From: Pseudonocardia terrae
Lineage (GTDB): Bacteria; Actinomycetota; Actinomycetes; Mycobacteriales; Pseudonocardiaceae
Length of the DNA stretch: 64,000 bases
Assembly: GCF_021343995.1 (NCBI RefSeq)
Contig: NZ_JAJTTE010000019.1
Location: 1-64,000, forward strand
Direction: 5' to 3'
The number at the start of each line of letters is the position of its first letter. Position 1 is the first letter of the stretch. The notes under the pieces are model-generated. The model was not told where the DNA came from. It was given only the letters and a program-made list of their open reading frames with translations, and ran no database searches. Shown here one piece after another: positions 32,894 through 41,160 of the stretch. Position numbers and translations under genes: made by a program.

Positions 32894-33558
32894 CAGACCC
32901 CCACGGCGGCACGACGGGCGGCGAGCAGTTCCTTGGCCTTGCGGACGGCGGTGGCGGCGTCGGCGGCGTAACCGTCGGCCCCGACGGCGTCGGCGTACTC
33001 CTGGGTGACCGGCGCGCCGCCGACCATCACGATCACCCGGTCGCGCAGGCCGGCCTTCTGCAGCGCGTTGATGTTGGCCTTGAACATCGGCATGGTCGTG
33101 GTGAGGAACGCGGAGAAGCCGACGATGTCGGGGTTGTGCTCGTGGATCCCGGCGATCACCTTCTCCGGCGACACCTGCACGCCGAGGTCGATCACGTGGA
33201 AGCCCGCGCCCTCCAACATGATGTTCACGAGGTTCTTGCCGATGTCGTGGACATCGCCCTTGACGGTGCTCATCAGGAAGGTGCCGACGGTCTGCGCACC
33301 GGTCTCGGCGAGCAGCGGCCGCAGGATGTCCAGCGCACCGCTCATCGCCTTGCCCGCCACCAGCATCTCGGGGACGAAGAAGTCACCGCGCTCGAACCGC
33401 GCGCCGACCTCCTCCAGCGCGGGGATCAAGGCGTCGAACAGCATCGACTCGGGGGTGAGGCGGGCGTCGAGCCCCGCGTGCGTCAGCTCGAGCACGCGTG
33501 GCTTGTTGCCGACGAGCGTCTCGTCGTAGAGCCCACGCAGGATCTCGTCGTGATCCAT
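32893..33558 (-). CDS. Corrinoid (cobalamin-binding) methyl carrier protein
   Basis: The 221-residue protein has an N-terminal helical cap (EEVGARFERGDFFVPEMLVAGKAM) and a Rossmann-like B12 domain with GDVHDIGKN at residues 101-109, whose His104 is the lower cobalt ligand. The downstream VIDLGVQVSPEKVIAG and MVGGAPVTQEYADAVGADGYA are family-typical. It would be methylated by the MttB-type protein encoded divergently at 34425 and demethylated by the pterin methyltransferase. It overlaps both neighbours by single bases. Confidence 0.93.
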   Translation of the reverse strand: MDHDEILRGLYDETLVGNKPRVLELTHAGLDARLTPESMLFDALIPALEEVGARFERGDFFVPEMLVAGKAMSGALDILRPLLAETGAQTVGTFLMSTVKGDVHDIGKNLVNIMLEGAGFHVIDLGVQVSPEKVIAGIHEHNPDIVGFSAFLTTTMPMFKANINALQKAGLRDRVIVMVGGAPVTQEYADAVGADGYAADAATAVRKAKELLAARRAAVGV

Positions 33559-34328
33559 CAGGCGAAGCCTTCCTTCCGTCCTGGTTGGTGCCCCAGCAGC
33601 GCGGACAGCCCGCGCAGCTCGGCGACGATCGCGTCACCGAGCTTGGTGATGCCGTTGTCGTTGATCCGGCTCGTGGGCCCGGAGACCGAGACGGCGGCGA
33701 CGACCGAGCCGTCGACGGCCCGCACCGGAGCGGCGACCGCGGTGAGCCCGAGCTCCAGCTCGTCCAGCGAGGCGGCCCAGCCCCGGCGACGCACCTCGAC
33801 GAGGGCGTGCTCGAGCTGCGCACGGTCGACCGGCGAGTGCGCGGTGCGCCGCTCCAGCTGGCCGGTCGGCAGCGGGAGCGCACCGTATGCGTAGAGGACC
33901 TTGCCCGAGGCGGTGCAGTGGGCGGGCACGTCGACGCCGACCCAGTTCGTGGCCCCGACCAGGTAGCGGCTGTCGACCTGGTCGATCGAGACCAGCTGAC
34001 CACCGCGCGGCACGGCGAGGTTCACCGTCTCCCGGGAGAGCACGGACAGGTGCTCCATCGTGGGGCGGGCGAGCTCGGAGAGATCGTGCAGCGCGCTCGG
34101 CCGGGCGGCGTGCAGCGAGAACAGCGCGCCCGGGCGGAACGCGCCGGCCCGGTCGCGGTACACCAGCCGGCTGCGCTCGAGCGCTTGCAGCAGCCGGGAG
34201 GTGGTGGACTTCGCCAGGCCGAGCTCGTCCACCAGCGAGCTGAAGGTGCGCGGCGCCCCGGACTCGACGATGAGACCGAGCAGAGCGCTTGCGCGTTCGA
34301 CCGCCTGACTGCCCGTCTGCGCCGCCAT
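33558..34328 (-). CDS. IclR-family transcriptional regulator
   Basis: A 256-residue regulator with an N-terminal winged helix (SLVDELGLAKSTTSRLLQALERSRLV) and an IclR effector domain (LVSIDQVDSRYLVGATNWVG, AHCTASGKVLYAYG, RRRGWAASLDELELGLTAVAAPVRA). ATG 34328 is preferred over ATG 34349 because the latter lies inside an IclR-like operator. It begins the leftward corrinoid operon and is divergent from mttB, so it likely controls both halves of the demethylation pathway. Confidence 0.88.
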   Translation of the reverse strand: MAAQTGSQAVERASALLGLIVESGAPRTFSSLVDELGLAKSTTSRLLQALERSRLVYRDRAGAFRPGALFSLHAARPSALHDLSELARPTMEHLSVLSRETVNLAVPRGGQLVSIDQVDSRYLVGATNWVGVDVPAHCTASGKVLYAYGALPLPTGQLERRTAHSPVDRAQLEHALVEVRRRGWAASLDELELGLTAVAAPVRAVDGSVVAAVSVSGPTSRINDNGITKLGDAIVAELRGLSALLGHQPGRKEGFA

Positions 34329-34343
34329 GAGTGCCGTCCAAAG

Positions 34344-34359
34344 TTTCACATTATGGAAC
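34344..34359. promoter_or_regulatory. IclR-type operator between iclR and mttB
   Basis: TTTCACATTATGGAAC is an imperfect inverted repeat (TTTC...GGAA) resembling IclR half-sites of the TTTCCA/TGGAAA kind. It lies in the 96-base divergent spacer, an AT-rich pocket in very GC-rich DNA, and is the natural target for the adjacent regulator. Confidence 0.55.
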
Positions 34360-34424
34360 CCGAGTTCCCACGTTGGCGGCTACTGTGACGCCGGTCTCCC
34401 AGCCCGTCAAGAGCGGAGAAGCAC

Positions 34425-35876
34425 ATGTTCCGCAACGCGATGCCCCGCTACGAGATCCTCTCCCCCGACGCGATGGACACCCTCGATACCGGCTGGCGCC
34501 GGCTGGTGTCCGAGATCGGGGTGGAGTTCGGGTCGGCGCGGGCCCTCGAGCTGTTCCGCCAGGCCGGGCAGAAGGTCGAGGAGTCGGACGGACACGGGAT
34601 CGTCCGGTTCGATCCCGACTTCGTGCTCGAGCAGGTCGCCAAGGCGCCGCGGTCGTTCGACGTGCAGGCCCGCAACCCGGCCAACACCGTGCACATCGGC
34701 GACGACTCCATGGTGTTCGGGGCCGTCTACGGTGCGCCGTTCGTGCGCGAGGGCGAGGTGCGCCGGGACGCCAAGATGGACGACTTCCGCAACCTCACCC
34801 GCCTCGCCCAGAGCTTCAGCGCCCTCGACTCGGCCGGCGGGGTGATCTGCGAGCCGGAGGACGCGCCGCTGGACTCGCGGCACCTGGACATGACCCACGC
34901 GCTGCAGACGCTCACGGACAAGATCTACATGGGGAACGTGGTGTCCGGGGTCAACGCCGCCGACACGCTCGCCATGACCGAGATCCTCTTCGGCGGCCGG
35001 GACAAGATCGAGGCGACCCCCGCCACGATCTCGATCATCAACTGCAACTCGCCGCTGCGCTGGGACGAGCGCATGCTGGAGGCCCAGTTCGCCTACAGCG
35101 AGGCCAACCAGGCCGTCGTGCTCACCCCGTTCCTGCTGATGGGGGCGATGTCGCCGGTCTCGATCCCGGCGACCCTGGTCCAGCAGATCGCCGAGGCGCT
35201 CACCGGCGTCGCGCTCTCCCAGCTGATCCGGCCCGGCAGCCCGGTGATCTTCGGGTCGTTCCTCTCCAACATCGACATGCAGTCCGGCTCGCCCTGCTTC
35301 GGCACGCCGGAGTCCGCGATCGGGCTGCTGTGCACCGGGCAGATCGCGCGCCACTTCGGGCTCCCGGTGCGCTCGGGCGGCGGCCTCACCGCGAGTCAGA
35401 CCCCCGACGCCCAGGCCGGGTACGAGTCGTTGATGACCATGCTCCCGACCTTCCTCGCGGGCATCAACTGGGTGATGCACGCGGCGGGCTGGCTGGAGTC
35501 CGGGCTCGTCACGAGCTACGAGAAGTTCGTGCTCGACGTGCAGGTGCTGGAGATGCTGCAGCACGAGTTCACGCCGCTGGAGATCGACGAGGCGTCGCTG
35601 GCGTTCGACGCGCACGACGAGGTCCGCCACGGCGGCCACTTCCTCGGGGCGGCCCACACCATGGAACGGTTCCGCACCTGCTTCTACCGGCCCTTCCTCA
35701 GCAGCTCGGAGAACTACGAGCGCTGGATGCGCAGCGGCGCGAAGGACGCCGCCGCACGGGCACGGGACGTCGCGCACAGGACGCTCGAGGAGTACGAGCC
35801 CCCGCCGCTCGACGACGCGGTCCGCGAGGAGCTCACCGAGTACGTGACCCGGCGCCGCCGCGAGCTGGGCGACTAG
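34425..35876 (+). CDS. MttB-family (non-pyrrolysine) quaternary amine:corrinoid methyltransferase
   Basis: The 483-residue protein belongs to the trimethylamine methyltransferase superfamily, with GDDSMVFGAVYGAPFV, TLTDKIYMGNVVSGVNAADTLAM, NCNSPLRWDERMLEAQFAYSEANQ, GSFLSNIDMQSGSPCFGTPES, GLPVRSGGGLTASQTPD and a late HEFTPLEIDEASLAFDAHDEVRHGGHFL. The frame is free of an internal amber codon, so it is not a pyrrolysine enzyme. It is like the MtgB, MtpB, MtcB and MtyB enzymes that demethylate glycine betaine, proline betaine, carnitine or butyrobetaine. The exact substrate cannot be read from sequence. ATG 34425 follows GCGGAGAAG. Confidence 0.88.
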   Translation: MFRNAMPRYEILSPDAMDTLDTGWRRLVSEIGVEFGSARALELFRQAGQKVEESDGHGIVRFDPDFVLEQVAKAPRSFDVQARNPANTVHIGDDSMVFGAVYGAPFVREGEVRRDAKMDDFRNLTRLAQSFSALDSAGGVICEPEDAPLDSRHLDMTHALQTLTDKIYMGNVVSGVNAADTLAMTEILFGGRDKIEATPATISIINCNSPLRWDERMLEAQFAYSEANQAVVLTPFLLMGAMSPVSIPATLVQQIAEALTGVALSQLIRPGSPVIFGSFLSNIDMQSGSPCFGTPESAIGLLCTGQIARHFGLPVRSGGGLTASQTPDAQAGYESLMTMLPTFLAGINWVMHAAGWLESGLVTSYEKFVLDVQVLEMLQHEFTPLEIDEASLAFDAHDEVRHGGHFLGAAHTMERFRTCFYRPFLSSSENYERWMRSGAKDAAARARDVAHRTLEEYEPPPLDDAVREELTEYVTRRRRELGD

Positions 35877-35887
35877 GAGGACCACCG

Positions 35888-38431
35888 ATGGCCAGTACCG
35901 ATGCTCGCTCCGCAGGCTCCGCTCGTGCCGTCCCCGCCACCGCCCGCGTCGTCGTGATCGGCGCCGGCATCGTCGGCAACTGCCTCGTGCACCATCTCGC
36001 CCGCCTCGGCTGGCGGGACATCCTGCAGATCGACAAGGGCCCGCTGCCCAACCCCGGGGGTTCCACCGGGCACGCCTCGAACTTCATCTTCCCGGTCGAC
36101 CACTCGCGCGAGATCACCGACCTCACGCTCGACTCGATGCGCCAGTACAAGGAGCTGGGCGTCTTCACCGAGTCGGGCGGGTACGAGGTGGCCCGCACCG
36201 AGGAGCGGATGGAGGAGCTGCGCAGGCGCATGTCGTCGGCGCGGGCGTGGGGCATCCCGGCCGAGCTGGTGACGCCGGACCACGTCGTCGAGCGGGTACC
36301 GTTCCTGGACAAGGACGAGATCCTCGGGGCGTTCTGGACGCCCTCGGTGGGCGTGGTCGACTCGCTGCGCGCGGGAACGCTCATGCGGGAGTCGGCGCAG
36401 GCCCTCGGCGCGCTCACCGTGGTATCGACCGTCGAGGTGCTCGGCATGGACGTCGAGCGCGGGCGGATCCGGCGCGTGCGCACCACCGGCGGCGACATCG
36501 AGGCCGAGACCGTCGTGATCGCCTGCGGGGTGTGGAGCCCGAAGCTGGCTCGGATGGCGGGCGCGGCCATCCCGCTCACCCCCGCCGTCCACCAGATGAT
36601 CTCGGTGGGACCGATCCCGCAGCTCGCCGAGCGGCCCGGCGAGATCTCCTTCCCGATCATCCGCGACATGGACACGTTCTGCTACGAGCGCCAGCACGGC
36701 GCGGACATGGAGGTGGGCTCCTACGCCCACCGTCCCATCCTGTGGGACCCGGAGGACATCCCGTCGATCGACCAGGCGCGCCTGTCCCCCACCGAGACGC
36801 CGTTCACGGCCGACGACTTCGACCCGCAGCTGGAGCAGGCGCTCGAGCTCATGCCGGACGCCCTGGGAGCCGACGGCGCCGAGATCCGCTACGCCATCAA
36901 CGGCCTGCTCTCGCTGACCCCCGACGGCGCCCCGATCCTCGGCGAGACGCCCGAGGTGAAGGGCCTCTGGTCGGCGGCGGCGGTGTGGATCAAGGAGGGT
37001 CCCGGGGTCGGCCGGGCGGTCGCGGAGTGGATGACCCACGGGTACTCCGAGATCGACCTCCACCACTCCGACATCGCGCGCTTCTACCCGCACCAGCGCA
37101 CCCGCCCGCACGTGCGCTCGCGCACCTCGGAGGCGTTCAACAAGACCTACGGCATCGTGCACCCGGGCGAGCAGTGGGACGGGGAGCGCGGCAAGCGGCT
37201 CGCCCCCATGCACGCCGCGCAGCGCGCCGCGGGCGCGGAGTTCTTCGAGACCGTCGGCTGGGAACGGCCGATGTGGTACGCCTCGAACGAGGCCCTGCTC
37301 GGTGAGTACGGCGACGCGGTCATGCCGCGCGAGCACGAGTGGGACTCCCGTTGGTGGTCGCCGATCATCAACGCCGAGCACCTCGCCATGCGGGACCGCG
37401 CCGGCATCGTGGACCTGTCCGCCTTCGCGATCTTCGACGTCGTCGGGCCGGCCGCGGAGCAGGCGGTCCAGGGGATCGTCGTCGCGCAGGCCGCCGTGGC
37501 GGAAGGCCGGGTGATCTACACGCCGGTGCTCGACGCGAACGGCGGCTTCCGGTCCGACCTGACCGTGATGCGACTGGCCCACGACCGCTACCGGGTGGTC
37601 ACCGGTGGCCTCCACGGCATGGCCGACCTGAAGTGGTTCGCCGACCACCTGCCCGCCGGCGCCGCGATCGTCGACCAGACCTCGGCGTTCACCACCATCG
37701 GGCTGTGGGGACCGAAGGCCAGGGACATCCTCGGCCGCCTCACCGACGCGGACATCTCGCACACGGGTTTCCCGTTCCTCACCTGCCGGGGCATCACGCT
37801 CGGCAGCGTCGCGGTGCTCGCGTCCCGGATCTCCTACGTCGGGGAGCTGGGCTGGGAGCTCTACGTCCCCATGGAGCAGGGCGCCCGGGTGTGGGAGCTG
37901 CTGCACGAGGCCGGGCGGCCGGACGGCGCCGTCCCGGTCGGGATCGGCGTCTACGGCACCACCGGTCGGCTGGAGAAGGGCTACCGCGCCTTCGGGTTCG
38001 AGCTGGACGGCGAGCGCACGATCGTCGAGGCGGGGATGGCGCGGCCGAAGGTGAAGGAGGCCGACTTCGTCGGGCGCGAGGCGTACCTCGCCCAGCGGGC
38101 CGCCGACCCGCGGACGGTGCTGTGCACGCTCACCGTCGACGACCACCGCTCGGCGAGCGGCCGCAACCGCTACATGCTCGGCGGCGAGCCGATCCTCACC
38201 CGCGACGGCGGCGCCCTCACCGACGGCCACGGCCACCACCCCTACGTCACCTCGGCCGGGTCGGCCCCGTCCCTCGGCAAGCACGTCCTGATGGCCTACC
38301 TGCCGCCGGACCAGGCGGTGATCGGCAACCGGCTCGCCGTGTCCTACATGGAGGAGCTCTACCCGGTGACGGTCGGCTCGGCCGACGCCACCCCGCTGTT
38401 CGACCCGGCCAACGAGCGGATCAGGGGTTGA
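35888..38431 (+). CDS. Dimethylglycine/sarcosine dehydrogenase-like FAD and GcvT protein
   Basis: An 847-residue two-part enzyme. The N-terminal DAO domain has the FAD motif GAGIVG at 25-30, TGHASNFIFPVDHSREIT, ACGVWSPKLARMAG and GLLSLTPDGAPILGETPEVKGLWSAAAVW. The C-terminal GcvT-like folate domain (from about residue 430) has GIVDLSAFAIFDVVGP, GLWGPKARDILGRL, ISYVGELGWELYVPMEQG and GTTGRLEKGYRAFGFELD. Such proteins oxidatively demethylate dimethylglycine or sarcosine, giving methylene-THF. Electrons go to ETF, encoded directly downstream. With the MttB-type enzyme it suggests betaine to dimethylglycine to sarcosine. Confidence 0.87.
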   Translation: MASTDARSAGSARAVPATARVVVIGAGIVGNCLVHHLARLGWRDILQIDKGPLPNPGGSTGHASNFIFPVDHSREITDLTLDSMRQYKELGVFTESGGYEVARTEERMEELRRRMSSARAWGIPAELVTPDHVVERVPFLDKDEILGAFWTPSVGVVDSLRAGTLMRESAQALGALTVVSTVEVLGMDVERGRIRRVRTTGGDIEAETVVIACGVWSPKLARMAGAAIPLTPAVHQMISVGPIPQLAERPGEISFPIIRDMDTFCYERQHGADMEVGSYAHRPILWDPEDIPSIDQARLSPTETPFTADDFDPQLEQALELMPDALGADGAEIRYAINGLLSLTPDGAPILGETPEVKGLWSAAAVWIKEGPGVGRAVAEWMTHGYSEIDLHHSDIARFYPHQRTRPHVRSRTSEAFNKTYGIVHPGEQWDGERGKRLAPMHAAQRAAGAEFFETVGWERPMWYASNEALLGEYGDAVMPREHEWDSRWWSPIINAEHLAMRDRAGIVDLSAFAIFDVVGPAAEQAVQGIVVAQAAVAEGRVIYTPVLDANGGFRSDLTVMRLAHDRYRVVTGGLHGMADLKWFADHLPAGAAIVDQTSAFTTIGLWGPKARDILGRLTDADISHTGFPFLTCRGITLGSVAVLASRISYVGELGWELYVPMEQGARVWELLHEAGRPDGAVPVGIGVYGTTGRLEKGYRAFGFELDGERTIVEAGMARPKVKEADFVGREAYLAQRAADPRTVLCTLTVDDHRSASGRNRYMLGGEPILTRDGGALTDGHGHHPYVTSAGSAPSLGKHVLMAYLPPDQAVIGNRLAVSYMEELYPVTVGSADATPLFDPANERIRG

Positions 38432-38434
38432 CCC

Positions 38435-39205
38435 ATGGCCGATGTGCTGGTCTGCATCAAGCGGGTGCCCGACGTCGCGGGCGAGGTGCTGCTGACCCCC
38501 GACGCGCAGGCGGTCGACGCCCGCTACGTCGGGTTCACCGTGAGCGCGCACGAGAACTGCGCCGTCGAGCTGGCCGAGCGGATCGCCACGGCCACCGGCG
38601 GCACCGCGACCGTGCTGACCCTGGGGCCCGAGGCCGCGGTCGAGCAGCTCCGCGCCGCCCTGGCCGTCGGCTGCGCCGCGGCCGTGCACATCGACGCCGA
38701 CCCGGTCGGCTACGGGCCGGTCGACGTCGTCCGGGAGATCGCGGCCGTCGTGGAGACGCACGCCGCGGAGGGCCGCACCCACGACCTGATCCTGCTCGGC
38801 AACGACGCCGCCGACACCGGTGACTTCCAGGTCGGCGTCCGGCTCGCCTACGCGCTGGGCCGGCCGGTGGTCAACGGGGTGCGCACGATCGAGGTCGACG
38901 GCGGCGTGGCGACGGCGCGCGGCGACGGGCCGGACGGCGTCGAGACCTTCGCGGTGCCGCTGCCCGCGGTCGCCACCGTGCTCGAGGGCGGCGTCGAGCC
39001 GCGCTACCCGTCGGTCGTCGGGCGGATGAAGGCGAAGAAGATCCCGATCGAGACCGTGGCGCCGCGGCACGAGCCGCGCGGACCCGGCCGGGTGCGGCTC
39101 ACGCTGCCGCCCGCCCAGCCGAGCACCGTCGAGGTGCTCGGCAGCGGACCGGACGCGGCACCGTCCGTGGTCGACCTGCTGCAGCGCATGGGGGTGACCC
39201 GGTGA
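38435..39205 (+). CDS. etfB: Electron transfer flavoprotein beta subunit
   Basis: The 256-residue subunit has the family motifs VCIKRVPDV at the start, SAHENCAVELAERIA, HDLILLGNDAADTGDFQVGVRLAYALGRPVVNGV and a C-terminal RYPSVVGRMKAKKIPIET. It carries AMP and, with EtfA, accepts electrons from the flavin dehydrogenase encoded 4 bases upstream. It overlaps etfA by 4 bases. Confidence 0.93.
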   Translation: MADVLVCIKRVPDVAGEVLLTPDAQAVDARYVGFTVSAHENCAVELAERIATATGGTATVLTLGPEAAVEQLRAALAVGCAAAVHIDADPVGYGPVDVVREIAAVVETHAAEGRTHDLILLGNDAADTGDFQVGVRLAYALGRPVVNGVRTIEVDGGVATARGDGPDGVETFAVPLPAVATVLEGGVEPRYPSVVGRMKAKKIPIETVAPRHEPRGPGRVRLTLPPAQPSTVEVLGSGPDAAPSVVDLLQRMGVTR

Positions 39206-40203
39206 TCCTCACGCTGGTCCAGACCGACGGGGGCGGGGCGACGGAGGTCTCGCTGGAGGCCGTCACGTTCGCGCGCACCCTCGCGAAGCGGACGGGCGGC
39301 CCGGTGCACGCCCTGGTGATCGGACCGCTCCCCCAGGAGCTGGTCGACCAGCTCGCGGGTTACGGCGTCACCGAGGTGCACCACGCCACCGGCGAGGCCT
39401 TCTCGGCCTACGGCGGGGCCGCCTGGGCGGCCGCCGTGCAGGCCGTGGTGGCGGCTGCGGACCCCGACGCCGTCGTCGCCCCGGGGTCACCGCGCGGCCT
39501 CGAGGTCATGGCCCACCTGGCCGCGCGCCTCGACGTGCCGATGGCGGCCAACGTCGTCGGCCTGGGTGAGGGCGACGGCCAGGATGACGGCGAGGGCGGG
39601 ACCGGTGCGCTGCGGCTAGTCCGCCAGGTGATGGGCGGGGCGGCGCTCGAGGAGATGCTCCTCCCCCGGCGCCCTGCGGTGCTGACGGTCGCCGGTCACG
39701 CGGTCGAGGCCGAGCAGGTCCCGCCCGTGCCCGCGGCGGTCCGTGAGTTCTCGCCGGAGGTCGCGGAGGCGGACCTGGTGACGCGCGTCGTGTCGACCGA
39801 GCCCGCCGAGCCGGACCTGTCCGGTGCGCTCACCTCGGCCCGGGTGGTCGTGGGCGCCGGACGCGGGGCCGGCGGCGCGGACGGCTTCGGGCACGTCGCC
39901 GAGCTGGCCGAGCTGCTCGGCGGGGCGCTCGGAGTCTCCCGCGTGGTGACGAGCATGGGCTGGCGCCCGCACCACGAGCAGATCGGCCAGACCGGGAGCC
40001 GGATCTCCCCCGAGCTCTACATCGCCTGCGGCATCAGCGGCGCGATCCAGCACTGGGCCGGCTGTGCGAGCTCGAAGACGATCCTGGCGGTCAACACCGA
40101 CGAGAACGCGCCGATGGTCACCAAGGCGACCTACGCGGTGATCGGTGACATGCACGAGGTCGTCCCCGCGATCAATGCCGAGATCCGGCGACGTCGAGGC
40201 TGA
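39202..40203 (+). CDS. etfA: Electron transfer flavoprotein alpha subunit
   Basis: A 333-residue subunit whose C-terminal FAD domain is clear: RVVVGAGRGAGGADGFGHVAELAELLGGALGVSR, GWRPHHEQIGQTGSRISPELYIACGISGAIQHWAG and ILAVNTDENAPMVTKATYAVIGDMHEVV. A short acidic insertion (GEGDGQDDGEGG) interrupts the N-terminal domain. The start GTG 39202 lies inside the etfB stop. It passes electrons from demethylation to ETF-quinone oxidoreductase, which is not in the window. Confidence 0.93.
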   Translation: MILTLVQTDGGGATEVSLEAVTFARTLAKRTGGPVHALVIGPLPQELVDQLAGYGVTEVHHATGEAFSAYGGAAWAAAVQAVVAAADPDAVVAPGSPRGLEVMAHLAARLDVPMAANVVGLGEGDGQDDGEGGTGALRLVRQVMGGAALEEMLLPRRPAVLTVAGHAVEAEQVPPVPAAVREFSPEVAEADLVTRVVSTEPAEPDLSGALTSARVVVGAGRGAGGADGFGHVAELAELLGGALGVSRVVTSMGWRPHHEQIGQTGSRISPELYIACGISGAIQHWAGCASSKTILAVNTDENAPMVTKATYAVIGDMHEVVPAINAEIRRRRG

Positions 40204-40216
40204 AGGGAACTGCGCG

Positions 40217-41131
40217 ATGCCGACACCGACCTACGCCGAGCTGACCACCGCCCTGCGCAGGCTGATGTCCCCGTTCAGCGTGGAGATCACACCCCGCGAG
40301 GCGGCGGCGCTCCCGCCGCTGACCGAGCACCTGGCGACCGGGACGGCCGTCTACCTCACCTTCCTGCCGCACCACCCGTGGAGCGAGACGGTGGCGGTCG
40401 CCCGGGCCGTCCGGGCGGTCGGGATGCGTCCGGTGCCGCACCTCGCGGCCCGGGCGGTGCCCGACCGGTCCGCCCTGCGGGGCATGCTGGCCGACCTCAC
40501 CGCGGCCGGGGTCGAGGACGTCCTGCTCCTCGCCGGGTCGCTGACGACCCCCGTCGGGGAGTTCTCCGAGACGGCGCAGATCCTCGATTCGGGTCTCCTC
40601 GAGGAGGCCGGGATCCGTCGCGTCGGCATCGTGGGCCACCCGGAGGGGCATCCCGACGTCGACGACGACGAGCTGTTCCGGGCCCTCGTCACCAAGTGCG
40701 GTATCGCCCGGGCGCGCGGGTTCGACCCGACCATCGTCACCCAGTTCTGCTTCGCCGCCGACCCGATCGTCGCGTGGGAGCGGCGGATCCGGGCCGCGGG
40801 CGTCGACGTGCCCGTCCACGTCGGCCTGCCCGGCCTCACCTCACCCGCCCGCCTGCTCCGCTTCGGCCTGAGGTGCGGCGTGGGGCCCTCCCTCAAGGTG
40901 CTCCGCCAGCAGGCGGGAGGGGTGCTCAAGCTGGCGACCTCGCCCGTCCACCATCCCGACGCGACGCTGCTCGGCCTGGCCGCGGCCGCGGCGTCCGACC
41001 CCCACAGCCTGCTGCGGGCAGTGCACTTCTTCCCGTTCGGCGCGCTCGTACCCACCGCCGCCTGGGCCGCGGACATCCGCGACGGCAGGTTCGAGGTGGA
41101 CGAGCGCGACTGCCTGCGGGTGACCGCCTGA
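40217..41131 (+). CDS. metF: Methylenetetrahydrofolate reductase family protein
   Basis: The 304-residue TIM-barrel protein is of the MetF family: PFSVEITPREA, VYLTFLPHHPWSETVAVARAVRAVGMRPVPHLAARAV, DVLLLAGS, RRVGIVGHPEGHPDVDDDEL and IVTQFCFAADPIVAWERRIRAAGVDVPVHVGLPG. In this setting it would run oxidatively, turning methyl-THF from the corrinoid methyltransferase into methylene-THF. It lacks the C-terminal regulatory domain of larger MetF proteins. ATG 40217 was chosen over upstream frames because it lies after the etfA stop with GAAGGGAA nearby. Confidence 0.85.
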   Translation: MPTPTYAELTTALRRLMSPFSVEITPREAAALPPLTEHLATGTAVYLTFLPHHPWSETVAVARAVRAVGMRPVPHLAARAVPDRSALRGMLADLTAAGVEDVLLLAGSLTTPVGEFSETAQILDSGLLEEAGIRRVGIVGHPEGHPDVDDDELFRALVTKCGIARARGFDPTIVTQFCFAADPIVAWERRIRAAGVDVPVHVGLPGLTSPARLLRFGLRCGVGPSLKVLRQQAGGVLKLATSPVHHPDATLLGLAAAAASDPHSLLRAVHFFPFGALVPTAAWAADIRDGRFEVDERDCLRVTA

Positions 41132-41160
41132 CGCCCCTGCCACGACCGAGGAGACCGTCG

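Noticed and set aside
34425-35876. Pyrrolysine-containing trimethylamine methyltransferase
   Set aside because: The frame has no internal TAG, and no pyl genes are seen; it belongs to the non-pyrrolysine branch.
35873-39070. A 1065-codon minus-strand frame opposite the dehydrogenase and ETF genes
   Set aside because: Composition is shadow-like and the opposite strand encodes complete, recognisable enzymes.
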